Assembly: GCA_947450325.1 (NCBI GenBank)
Contig: CANFUT010000031.1
Coordinates: 1 to 37,213, forward strand
DNA length: 37,213 bases
DNA from: Flavobacteriia bacterium
GTDB lineage: Bacteria; Bacteroidota; Bacteroidia; Flavobacteriales_D; Crocinitomicaceae
Direction of reading: 5' to 3'
Shown: positions 26,936 through 35,487 of the stretch, in pieces
Position numbering within the stretch: the first letter of the stretch is position 1
Layout: every line of letters starts with the position of its first letter
The notes under the pieces: generated by a model
The model's database searches: none
Told to the model about the DNA's origin: nothing
What the model saw: only the letters and a program-made list of their open reading frames with translations
Program-made: the position numbers and the translations under genes

Positions 26936-29900
26936 GTGCGAAAACATTTAAATAGCCTTTTGTTATTGATTTCTCTTTGGGGATCGTTTTCTGTTTTTGC
27001 CCAAGAAAGTGAAGCGCAACTGAGATCTAAAGCGGATAATTTATTTCAAAATCAGGATTATGTAGCAGCTACGCCGGCTTTTTTACAGCTTTTAGCACTG
27101 CAACCAAGAAGTCCTGAATACAATTACAAATATGGTACTTGTTTGATTTTCAATAGTAGAAAAAAACAAGACGCGATTAAATATTTGCAATTTGCAACAT
27201 CCGCTGGAAGTGTTGATAATGAAGCTTTTTACTACATGGGAAAAGCGTTTCACTTGAATTATCAATTTGCTGAAGCTATCAAGTTTTACAATTTATACAA
27301 AACCAAATCTGCTGGAAAACTCAACGCAGAATTAGACGTTGATAGACAAATTGAAATGTGTGAAAATGGGCGAAAATTGCTCAAAAAGCTCACAGATATT
27401 GTTGTTTTACAGAAAAAAGAATACGCTTATTCTGAGTTTTACAATTTATACGATTTGAAAGATTTTGGCGGTGACATTCTTGTTTCAACAGCAGATCAAA
27501 GTAAAATCGACAAGAAAAAAAATCACACGCCAATCATCCATTTTCCGCCCAATGCGAAGCAAGTTTTCTTTGCAAGTTATGGTGAAAACGAAGCCAATGG
27601 AAAGCAAATTTATGTCAAACGAAAAGTTGGAACTGGCTGGAGCAAACCCGAATTAGTTCAGGGAGATGTCAATACCAAATATGATGAAGATTTCCCTTAC
27701 ATGGATCCAAGTGGAGAATATTTGTATTTCAGTTCGAAAGGCCATAACAGTATGGGCGGCTACGATGTTTTCAAATGTAAATACAATGCAACTACAGGTA
27801 CTTTCGGCAAAGTTGAAAATCTAGATTTTGCGATTTCTTCTGCCGATAATGATTTGTTTTACATCGTAGATTCACTGGGCGAAAATGCTTGGTTTGCATC
27901 CTCTAGACAGAGTTTGGATGGAAAAATTCAAGTTTATAAAGTAAGGGTGCAAAGAGTAAGTGCTCCAATAGCTGCGGTGAAAGGAAGTTTTAAATCAACT
28001 GTTCATCCTGAAAACAAGAAGTTTAATATTGAAGTCAACGATGTAGCTTCAGGACGAAATATTGGAACATTTTACTCTGACAAAGAAGGTGGTTATTTGA
28101 TTTCATTGCCAAAAGGCGGGAAATATGAATATTCCATTCGCATTGATGGTAGTCCACAAGTTTTTAAGGCCACCGTTGATATTCCGATTTTGAATGAATT
28201 TAAACCATTGAAACAGCTTATTTCACACGTTTCTGAGAATTCTAAAGAAATAGTGAAAGTGATTGATTTGTTTGGTGAAAATGTTGAAAATGCGGATGCG
28301 GTTGTTGTTGAATTGTTGCAGAAAAAAGCGGAATTGAATGAAAATTCCAGTCAATTTGATTTAAGAGCTTTTGAAGCTCCTGTTGGTTCTTACGAAGTGT
28401 TGAAAAAATTGGGCATGGAAAAATTGATGCCGATGGAAGCCAAGGATAGAGTGGTAGGCATTTTGCAAGTTCAATATGTTCAAGCGAAAAGTTTAGAAGA
28501 ATTACAGCAAAAAGCGCTGGCGAAAGTTGTTTCCAATACTGCTGATATCAAAAAGAAACAGGAAGAATACAAAATCAAAGTTGGCGAAACGAATTTGGTT
28601 AAGGATCCGAAAGATCAATACAGAATTTTGCAAGAATCAGAACAATTGTCAAAAGCGATTACGAATTTAGAAAACAACAATCAAAAGTTAGTCAAATTCG
28701 CTGATTCATTGACCAAACCGATTAAAGATGCTAACGGCGAAGCGAATATGGCCAAACAAGTTGAAAGCCCACTTTCAAAAGTTTCGAATGACGCTGATAT
28801 TATTCGAGTTTTAGGAGAAAATTTAAATCAAATTTTAGCGCTACAGAAAGACAATGGGTATTTACCAACTGCGCAATTGAGTGATGATTTGGTCAAAATT
28901 CAAACTGAAAAAGAAGGTGTTCAAAAGACATTGAATAATTATAAGTCAACTGAAAATCAACTTAAAAATGATATTCAGAATCTGAATTCAAAACTCAACA
29001 CGGCCAAATCTAAAGAAAAACCAGGAATTCAAACAAGCATTGACGTTAAACAAAGCGAAATAAGTTTGATGACGCAGGAAATTCAATCATTGGAGAAAAA
29101 AGTTGGCAAACTTGAAGGTCAAGCTACTCAAAAAGAGGAAGAGTTGGCTTTTATTCAAAATGTAGAACAAGGTACTTTTCCTGCTAAGACAATGACTGTT
29201 TCCGAAGCGAGAACTACGATGGAGAAATCAGAAAATCAGAATTATAAGACTTTGAAATCTTATGTGGCGTTGCAAAAAACGGAGTTGGAGAAAAACCCAG
29301 CGATTGCAAGCTTAGGACAAAATCCAGACGGGCCAAAATCAAATGAAGTTGTTGACAATAAAACTGACGTTTTAGTAGAAATTAGTCCAAAACACAACGA
29401 GAAATTGACTTCTATTGAAAATGATCCAAAATTATCTCCAGAAGAAAAATTGGATTTATCTCAAAAAGAAGATTTGGCATTGCAATCGAAAGTTGAAAAA
29501 GAGATTCAAGCTACAGAAAAGAAATTGGCTCAAAATCCATCAGATGCAACTGCTCAAGCGAAATTAGAATCGTTGAAAACCGCCAAAGAACAGGTAGATA
29601 ATCGCATTGTTGATAGACAAATAGATATAGAAACTTCGAATGAAACGGTTGAAGTAAAAGACTACTCATCTGATGAAATTGTCAAAGAGTTGAAACCAGA
29701 TTTGGAAAAAAGATTGGTTGAAATTGCCAAAAACAAAGACTTAAATGCACTGGAGCAAATGAAAATGGCTCAAAATGAAGAGTTGGAATTTGAGCAAATC
29801 ATCACAGAGCAAATTTTCGATTTGGAAGATGAAATCAAGGTAAAGCCAACAGATCAATCGTTGAAGACACAGTTGAAAACGATGCAAAATCTGAAAAAAG

Positions 29901-32900
29901 AAGTTGCTGGAAACATCGATAACCGTGCATTGGCCATTGCTTCATTGGATCCGGAAAGTGCGGTCGTTACAACTGTTCCGCGTAAAGAAACGTTGTTGAA
30001 ATCATTGAAACCAAATCAAGAATCAGCAATTTCTGCCATCGAAGCAAATTCTGAGTTGACCGCCAAAGAAAAAATTGAAGCAGTGCAAAAAGAAGATCAA
30101 ATTTTAGCACAGAATATTCAAAGTGAACTAGTGAAATTGGATGTGGCAATCCAAAAAAATCCAGTTGACACTAAAGCGAAAGACGATAAAAAAATCTTGT
30201 TGGAATTGGATCAAGAATTCAAAGAGCGCATTGCAGAAAGACAAGCTGAAATTGATAAACTTGAACCAGCAAATACAGTTGAAAGTAGCGATACAACCGA
30301 AATTGTCGCTTTAGTAAAACCAGATTATTCGCAGAAAATCAAAGCAATCGAAAGCAACGATTTACTTTCACCAACTGAGAAGCAAAGTAAATTGATTCAA
30401 GAAGAGCTGAAGTTGCAAAAAGTCTTGGATGAGGAAATCAAAAATGCAGATAAGATTTTGGCGGTGACTCCTTTGGATGAAAAAACAGTGGAGAAAAAAG
30501 AACAATTGTTATTTTCAAAAGAACAGAGTCAGAATAGAGTAGACGAATCGAAACAATTGTTGTCAGCAGAGGAAAAAAACAATATCAAGCCAGCGGAATT
30601 ATTTGAAAAAACAGATAAGAATTATGCTTTAGACATACAGAAAATTGAAAATAGTGCGGGTGACGATAAGCAAAATCAATTAATTGCAAGAGAAAAAACT
30701 TCTCAGGAATTACTGAAAGCGAAGATTGAGAAGAATGAAAAGGCCTTGGCGAAAAAGTCTGATCCAACGTTAGAAGCAGAAAATCAGGTGTTGAATGAAT
30801 TGATTGATGCTTCGCAAAAAAGAATCGAAAATGCGGGTGTTTCAGCTCCTGTAGCAGAAAACATTTCTAGCGAAAAAGTAGATGTTGAACTTCAAAAATC
30901 GGTTGCAGCATTGCAAAAAGACAATCCGTCAGTTTCGATTTACAATCTTGAATCTGCAAAAGATTTGGAGGACAGAAGAAGAAAAGCAAGTATCGAATTT
31001 GGAGAACTTTCTTCTGAAATCGATAAATTGAATGCAGACATTGAAAATTCAAATCGAAGAAAATCGAAAAAATTGAAAGTTACTTTGGCTGAAAAACAAG
31101 CTTCGTTGGTTGAAGTACAAAATACCTTGAATTCAATTGATCAAGAATTAGCTAAACGCAATGAAAAACCAGCAGGCGTTTTCAAAGAAACTGCGATCAA
31201 TGAAAATATCACTTACGAGGAAGAGTTAAAAATCGCCAGTTCTGAAGAATACAAAACGATTGACAAACAAGTTGGTGAATCGAAAGTCTTGAAAGCGAAA
31301 ATTGAATCACAAGAAAAGCAAGTGGAACAATTGATGCAAGAAAACAGAATTTTGATGTTGGCTGATTTGGAGCAAAAAACTTTCGATAACCAAAAAACAA
31401 TTGATGCAAACAATAAAAAGATTGTCGCTATCAACAAATCAATTGAAACGGATAAGAAAGCATATTCAACTCAAAAACAAGAAATTCAGAAAAACATCAG
31501 CAGTTCTCCAAATGCATTGAAATTACAAAATTTGATTGCAAGAGAAGTTGAGCCAATTGAGCGTTTGGTAACAGCTGCGCCATCTATTTCATTGCCTTCA
31601 AGCGGATTTGAAATCGCTGCAGAGCCGAAAGTTGCTCCAGTTAAATCAGCAATTCCAGTAGGCGTTGGATTACCCGCAGGATTGGTTTACCGAGTACAAG
31701 TCGGTGCGTTTGCCAAACCAATCAAAGAAGAATTGTTTAGAGAGTTTAATCCAGTTTCAGGGGAAAAATTAGAAAGTGGCATTATTCGCTACATGGCTGG
31801 TTATTTTGACAGTAGAAATTCGGTGTTGGAAGCGAGAACAAAAATTCAAGAATTGGGTTATACGGATGCTTTCCCTGTTGCATACTGTGACGGCGTTAGA
31901 ATCCCGATGTATGAAGCGCGTCAGTTGGAAGAAAGCGGACGTTGCGTTGCTAAAAAAGTAGAAGAATTGATAGCGGAAGTTGCTGTAAATGTAGCTGAAA
32001 TGACACCGATTGATTCAACACAACGCGTGATGCCAACTGCGAACAATTTGGGCGCATACAACCAAGCACCCGGAGCGGTGAAAGCAATTGCGGTGGAAAC
32101 GAGATTGGGCTTGTTTTACACAGTTCAAGTCGGCGTTTACAATACACCAGTGCCAGCATCGCAAATCAAAAACATTGAACCTTTGATTACCAAAAGACTT
32201 CCGAATGGACAAATTCGTTATTCAGCGGGAATTTTTCAAAATGTTGAAGGTGCGCAACCAAAGAAACAAGAAGCGATTGCGAAAGGAATTACGGATGCAT
32301 ACATAACTGCTTATTACAAAGGAGAAAGAATCAGTTTAGACGAAGCGAAAAAACTGTTGTCTCAATTAGGAAATTCTATTTTGGAAAAAGTGGAGACCAA
32401 CGCAAACAAGATTGTAGCGCCAGAAAAAATCAAGCAAATTGCTAAAGAAACTCAGAAAACATTAGCACAACAAGCGAAAAACGAGGACAAAACAACCATG
32501 CGTTTGCAGTTGATTTCGAAAGAAACGTATGAAAATTTCCCTAAAGATGTGTTGAGTAGATACAATGAAAACGGACAATTTTTCTACGATGAAACAGATA
32601 AAAAAGTGAAAACTATCATTTATAAAAACATGGATTTCATGCCACAGATTTACACTTTCAGAAAAGAGATTGATACGGTTTTTATCAGTAAGAATGACAC
32701 ATTGACGCCTGTTGGAACGATGGAAATCAAAGCCAATTATCCGAGCAAACAAATCTCAGGTGAAGTAGGAAATTGGTTGATTCGATTAGGATATCAGCGC
32801 GAAATTTTCTTTGAAGAAAACAAAGTTCAAATTCGAATTTTCGGCATCAAGGATCAGGCTATTTTCGAAAATATTTTGAAACAAATGACAGAATTAGGAT

Positions 32901-32923
32901 TTGTTGATTTGTTGAAAAAATAG
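26936..32923 (+). CDS. PorE-like multidomain envelope protein with coiled-coil repeats and SPOR-like domains
   Basis: A 1995-residue secreted protein. The start is a GTG at 26936 giving a signal peptide ending SVFAQ. Domain order: TPR-like repeats (about 25-150); WD40/PD40-type beta-propeller (about 195-340, with DEDFPYMDPSGEYLYFSS and GGYDVF motifs); a carboxypeptidase-regulatory-like fold (about 347-410, VKGSFKS to YSIRIDG); long coiled coils from about 500; five repeats of about 103 residues starting near 816, 919, 1024, 1127 and 1222; more coiled coil to about 1500; two SPOR-like domains starting near 1582 (YRVQVGAFAKP) and 1724 (FYTVQVGVYNTP); and a mixed C-terminal domain. The TPR-propeller-CRD order is that of PorE, a peptidoglycan-linked type IX secretion component that ends in OmpA; here SPOR-like domains could do the wall binding. 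The function is inferred, not shown. Confidence 0.8.
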   Translation: MRKHLNSLLLLISLWGSFSVFAQESEAQLRSKADNLFQNQDYVAATPAFLQLLALQPRSPEYNYKYGTCLIFNSRKKQDAIKYLQFATSAGSVDNEAFYYMGKAFHLNYQFAEAIKFYNLYKTKSAGKLNAELDVDRQIEMCENGRKLLKKLTDIVVLQKKEYAYSEFYNLYDLKDFGGDILVSTADQSKIDKKKNHTPIIHFPPNAKQVFFASYGENEANGKQIYVKRKVGTGWSKPELVQGDVNTKYDEDFPYMDPSGEYLYFSSKGHNSMGGYDVFKCKYNATTGTFGKVENLDFAISSADNDLFYIVDSLGENAWFASSRQSLDGKIQVYKVRVQRVSAPIAAVKGSFKSTVHPENKKFNIEVNDVASGRNIGTFYSDKEGGYLISLPKGGKYEYSIRIDGSPQVFKATVDIPILNEFKPLKQLISHVSENSKEIVKVIDLFGENVENADAVVVELLQKKAELNENSSQFDLRAFEAPVGSYEVLKKLGMEKLMPMEAKDRVVGILQVQYVQAKSLEELQQKALAKVVSNTADIKKKQEEYKIKVGETNLVKDPKDQYRILQESEQLSKAITNLENNNQKLVKFADSLTKPIKDANGEANMAKQVESPLSKVSNDADIIRVLGENLNQILALQKDNGYLPTAQLSDDLVKIQTEKEGVQKTLNNYKSTENQLKNDIQNLNSKLNTAKSKEKPGIQTSIDVKQSEISLMTQEIQSLEKKVGKLEGQATQKEEELAFIQNVEQGTFPAKTMTVSEARTTMEKSENQNYKTLKSYVALQKTELEKNPAIASLGQNPDGPKSNEVVDNKTDVLVEISPKHNEKLTSIENDPKLSPEEKLDLSQKEDLALQSKVEKEIQATEKKLAQNPSDATAQAKLESLKTAKEQVDNRIVDRQIDIETSNETVEVKDYSSDEIVKELKPDLEKRLVEIAKNKDLNALEQMKMAQNEELEFEQIITEQIFDLEDEIKVKPTDQSLKTQLKTMQNLKKEVAGNIDNRALAIASLDPESAVVTTVPRKETLLKSLKPNQESAISAIEANSELTAKEKIEAVQKEDQILAQNIQSELVKLDVAIQKNPVDTKAKDDKKILLELDQEFKERIAERQAEIDKLEPANTVESSDTTEIVALVKPDYSQKIKAIESNDLLSPTEKQSKLIQEELKLQKVLDEEIKNADKILAVTPLDEKTVEKKEQLLFSKEQSQNRVDESKQLLSAEEKNNIKPAELFEKTDKNYALDIQKIENSAGDDKQNQLIAREKTSQELLKAKIEKNEKALAKKSDPTLEAENQVLNELIDASQKRIENAGVSAPVAENISSEKVDVELQKSVAALQKDNPSVSIYNLESAKDLEDRRRKASIEFGELSSEIDKLNADIENSNRRKSKKLKVTLAEKQASLVEVQNTLNSIDQELAKRNEKPAGVFKETAINENITYEEELKIASSEEYKTIDKQVGESKVLKAKIESQEKQVEQLMQENRILMLADLEQKTFDNQKTIDANNKKIVAINKSIETDKKAYSTQKQEIQKNISSSPNALKLQNLIAREVEPIERLVTAAPSISLPSSGFEIAAEPKVAPVKSAIPVGVGLPAGLVYRVQVGAFAKPIKEELFREFNPVSGEKLESGIIRYMAGYFDSRNSVLEARTKIQELGYTDAFPVAYCDGVRIPMYEARQLEESGRCVAKKVEELIAEVAVNVAEMTPIDSTQRVMPTANNLGAYNQAPGAVKAIAVETRLGLFYTVQVGVYNTPVPASQIKNIEPLITKRLPNGQIRYSAGIFQNVEGAQPKKQEAIAKGITDAYITAYYKGERISLDEAKKLLSQLGNSILEKVETNANKIVAPEKIKQIAKETQKTLAQQAKNEDKTTMRLQLISKETYENFPKDVLSRYNENGQFFYDETDKKVKTIIYKNMDFMPQIYTFRKEIDTVFISKNDTLTPVGTMEIKANYPSKQISGEVGNWLIRLGYQREIFFEENKVQIRIFGIKDQAIFENILKQMTELGFVDLLKK

Positions 32924-33007
32924 ATTTTGACATCAAATGCGATGAAAAATCAAACAATTTCTGCCTAAATTCCACCCAACAACTTACCAAAAAAGAATTG
33001 AAAAGAT

Positions 33008-33015
33008 TAACTTTG
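33008..33015 (+). promoter_or_regulatory. TAnnTTTG -7 box for clpS
   Basis: TAACTTTG matches the consensus and lies 18 nt before the ATG at 33034, predicting a leader of about 14 nt. No clear -33 element was seen. Confidence 0.4.
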
Positions 33016-33033
33016 CATCAATAATTGGTGATT

Positions 33034-33306
33034 ATGACAGAAACAGGTTACGCAACCCAACATTCGGTTTTAGAAGAGTTGGTAGAACACAAAGATTTAA
33101 TTGTGTACAACGACGATGTCAATACTTTTGACCACGTGATAGATTCATTGATCAGCGTTTGTAAACACGAAGTGGAGCAAGCAGAACAGTGCACTTACAT
33201 TATCCATTACAAAGGAAAATGTCAAGTGAAGAGGGGAGAATACGAGAAGTTGGAGGCAATGTGTACCGCATTGCTCGACCGAGGAATCAGTGCTGAAATA
33301 GAATAA
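33034..33306 (+). CDS. clpS: ATP-dependent Clp protease adaptor ClpS
   Basis: A 90-residue adaptor that binds the N-domain of ClpA/ClpC and hands over proteins with bulky N-terminal residues (N-end rule). The family core is visible: LIVYNDDVNTFDHVIDSL (about residues 23-40), the helix CKHEVEQAEQCTYIIHYKGKC, and GEYEKLEAMCTALLDRGISAEIE at the end. The ATG at 33034 is preferred to TTG/GTG codons just upstream (33025 and 33028). It is a single-gene unit with its own promoter-like box. The Asn-Asp-Asp-x-x-Thr substrate-pocket segment is intact. Confidence 0.93.
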   Translation: MTETGYATQHSVLEELVEHKDLIVYNDDVNTFDHVIDSLISVCKHEVEQAEQCTYIIHYKGKCQVKRGEYEKLEAMCTALLDRGISAEIE

Positions 33307-33373
33307 TTTTGGAGTTCATCGTTTCATTTTTACTAGGAACGAAATTCTGAATTTTATAAAAAAATAGCAAAAC

Positions 33374-33405
33374 TTGCAAAGAGAAAGAAAAAAGTAGTAT
33401 CTTTG
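33374..33405 (+). promoter_or_regulatory. Promoter of tRNA-Arg (-33 TTG, -7 TATCTTTG)
   Basis: TTG at 33374-33376 and TATCTTTG at 33398-33405 are separated by 21 nt, the expected spacing for the Bacteroidota housekeeping sigma factor. Transcription would start near 33409, about 30 nt before the tRNA. This is the best complete promoter in the window. Confidence 0.6.
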
Positions 33406-33438
33406 CACTCGCAAACGAGATAACATCTCCAAGCAAAA

Positions 33439-33512
33439 GGCTTCGTAGCTCAACTGAATAGAGCACTACATTACGGCTGTAGAGGTTTCAGGTTTGAATC
33501 CTGACGAGGTCA
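33439..33512 (+). tRNA. tRNA-Arg (anticodon ACG)
   Basis: The sequence folds as a full cloverleaf. The acceptor stem is GGCTTCG with CGAGGTC (two G-U pairs), the D stem GCTC with GAGC, the anticodon stem CTACA with TGTAG around loop TTACGGC (anticodon ACG, reading CGN codons after deamination of A34 to inosine), the variable region AGGTT, and the T stem TCAGG with CCTGA around TTTGAAT. The discriminator is A; CCA is not encoded. Position 19 is A and 56 is T, and 15 is A and 48 is T, so both tertiary pairs are A-U in place of the usual G-C. The 3' half overlaps an antisense recombinase gene. Confidence 0.92.
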
Positions 33513-33516
33513 CTCT
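33500..33516. other. Probable attachment-site region of the integrated element
   Basis: The recombinase gene runs straight into the 3' end of the tRNA, as integrases do beside their own attachment site. The crossover is expected in the 3' half of tRNA-Arg or just after it. The exact core cannot be defined because the other end of the element is outside the window. Confidence 0.4.
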
Positions 33517-33557
33517 AACGGAGATTCTGTCAATTTTGATGGAATCTCCGTTTTTTA
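33517..33557 (+). terminator. Terminator after tRNA-Arg, within the recombinase 3' coding end
   Basis: An 11-bp perfect stem, AACGGAGATTC (33517-33527) with GAATCTCCGTT (33542-33552), and a 14-nt loop is followed by a T run. It starts 4 nt after the tRNA and also codes, on the other strand, for part of the recombinase C-terminus. Confidence 0.8.
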
Positions 33558-34524
33558 TTTCAGATAGAACGTTTGATATTGAATGGATTAGATCGAAAAA
33601 AGTGTTCGTTCTGAAAGTTTGAACTTGTCCATTTTGCTTGTCATAAGCAAACCCATCAGGAAACAATAAATGCTGTAATTTGTGTTTATCGAATAAATCT
33701 CCAGATTCCCATATTTTGCTGAGGTTTTTAGATATCTTGAATCCAAATTCTATGCATTTTTTAAGGTTTGAACTCGTTAGGTTGGGGTTCGTAATTTTTT
33801 CCTCCAATTCTGAAATTTCGGTTTTATATTTTTCACTAAATTTTTTAAAAATTACAGCATCTATTTGCCCTAGCGCGAATCTTCCTTCAATCGTCTCTAT
33901 ATCTTTTCTGGCCTTTGCTAACTTAGTCTTCGAAGCTGCAACTTCATTTGCATCTGATTTTGACATTTCGATTAATTTGTGTTGCATTATTTCTTGTACT
34001 ATTTCGTCCAAATTATTTAAATTAAATTGGTATTTATTTAGTAAAGAAACAAATGATTGATGTAATTTATTTGCGCTGGAAACTACACCTTTGCATTTCT
34101 TTTGACATTTATAGTAAAATAGCCCCTTAGCTTTGACTAGAAATCCAGTCATTAAATTCATACATTCTGGACAGTATAGCGATTTTTTCAATGGCAAGTC
34201 ATCTGACATAGCTTCGTAAGTTTTACTTACTACTTTACTTTCAGGTGTATTTATCTTTATAAAATCTTCTTGCGATACAATTGCTTTATGTCTCCCTGGA
34301 ATAAATTCACCCGGTAGCATTTTCGTCATAAGGATTCCGCAATAGAATGGATTTTTAAAAATTTCATGAAGTCTACGTTCATTAATTTTCATTCCTAGCG
34401 CATTTAGTTTGCGCACGATTTCAGCTGAACTATAGGTGTTTTTTGCGCGCCATTGAAATGCTTTTCGCAATAACTCTCCTTCTTTATTTACTTGTATATC
34501 CCAATCTGCTAATTCCAGCTATAT

Positions 34525-34580
34525 TGACCACCTCATTCCAGTTTAAATTGACCATGTAATTCCAATTGAAAGTGACCACC
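34525..34580. repeat. Left-end 24-bp iterated repeats of the IS21-type element
   Basis: TGACCACC or a close variant starts at 34525, 34549 (TGACCATG) and 34573, exactly 24 bp apart. These are the probable transposase-binding sites. Confidence 0.75.
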
Positions 34581-34653
34581 TAAAATTTGTCATCAAAAAC
34601 TACTTTTTTCATGTCTTAATTATTTTCAAATTTAATTAAAAAATTATCCGATT

Positions 34654-35379
34654 TTATATTTTTTTCTTGCGCATTGATTCACCTTGTAAAACTATTCTAT
34701 GAGCTTGATGAATAAGTCTGTCTAAAATGGCATCTGCAATGGTTTTTTCGCCAATAATATCATACCAACCTGCAACTGGTATTTGAGACGTAACAATGAT
34801 TGAACCCTTGTTGTATTTGTCTTCGATGATTTCTAAAAGTGTAATTCTGTTCTGCGAATCGAGTGCTTGTAATCCAAAATCATCTAAAATAATAACTTCG
34901 AAGCGCTCTATTTTTGCTAGTTCTCTCAGGTAAGAACCATCTGCTTTTGCGATTTTTAGTTTTGAAAAAAGTTTTGATGTGTTAAAATATCCAACTCGAT
35001 ATCCCTGAATACAAGCTTGATATCCTAATGCAGTACCTAGAAAACTTTTACCAACACCTGTACTTCCTGTGATTAAGACATTTTCATTTTTCTCAACAAA
35101 ATCGCATTCAGCTAGTCTTAAAATTAGATTTCTATCCAGGTTTCTTGATTCATCAAAATTGATGTTTTCGATATTTGATTTGTAATGAAAACGTGCATTT
35201 TTGATTATACGTTCTATTCGCCTATTGTGCCTTTCATCCCATTCTGCATCGATGATCATAGACACAAATTGGTCTAAGGTGTAATGGTCTGTTTTTCCGC
35301 TTTCAATAGCGGTTTTAAATGCGTTATGCATTCCATAAAGCTTCATTTGCTTCATTTTTGATACTGTTGTTTCGTTCAT
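34654..35379 (-). CDS. istB: IS21-family helper ATPase IstB
   Basis: A 241-residue AAA+ ATPase that helps the IstA transposase choose and bind target DNA, related to the helicase loader DnaC. Walker A is GSTGVGKSF (residues 105-113), Walker B is EVIILDDFG (161-169), and the sensor-1-type segment is SIIVTSQIPVAGWYD. LDRLIHQAHRIVLQGESMRKK is the conserved C-terminal part. It appears intact and lies downstream of istA with a 108-bp gap, longer than the overlap or short gap usual in the family. Confidence 0.95.
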   Translation of the reverse strand: MNETTVSKMKQMKLYGMHNAFKTAIESGKTDHYTLDQFVSMIIDAEWDERHNRRIERIIKNARFHYKSNIENINFDESRNLDRNLILRLAECDFVEKNENVLITGSTGVGKSFLGTALGYQACIQGYRVGYFNTSKLFSKLKIAKADGSYLRELAKIERFEVIILDDFGLQALDSQNRITLLEIIEDKYNKGSIIVTSQIPVAGWYDIIGEKTIADAILDRLIHQAHRIVLQGESMRKKKI

Positions 35380-35487
35380 GATGTATTTATTATTTATTTA
35401 AAATGTACTAACGTTTTACTTGGTGGCTTCTTCGAGGTGTTTTTCATCTGCCTTGGCTATTTACCTTCGATGCTACCTTTGGCGGTC

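Larger units (their letters stand above)
33466..34518 (-). pseudogene. Large serine recombinase (integrase), N-terminus cut off by IS21-type insertion
   Basis: The remaining frame encodes about 350 residues. It starts within the recombinase domain (LADWDIQVNKEGELLRKAFQW, NALGMKINERRLHEIFKNPFYCG), continues through a zinc ribbon with CPEC and a CxxxC pair (SLYCPECMNLMTGF to KCQKKC), a coiled-coil segment (about KLAKARKDIETIEGRF to ELEEKI) and a C-terminal domain. This is the usual order for large serine recombinases. The N-terminal resolvase domain with the nucleophilic serine is absent: upstream codons stay open only to 34518, where a stop appears at the insertion-sequence end. The last 15 or so codons are read from the antisense strand of tRNA-Arg and the stop (TAG) lies in its anticodon stem. 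The gene should be inactive unless a fragment is expressed from a TTG such as 34470. Confidence 0.85.

Noticed and set aside
33471-33485. Reading the tRNA as tRNA-Tyr from the GTA in CTGTAGA
   Set aside because: That register breaks the anticodon stem; the CTACA/TGTAG stem with ACG in the loop fits every standard distance.
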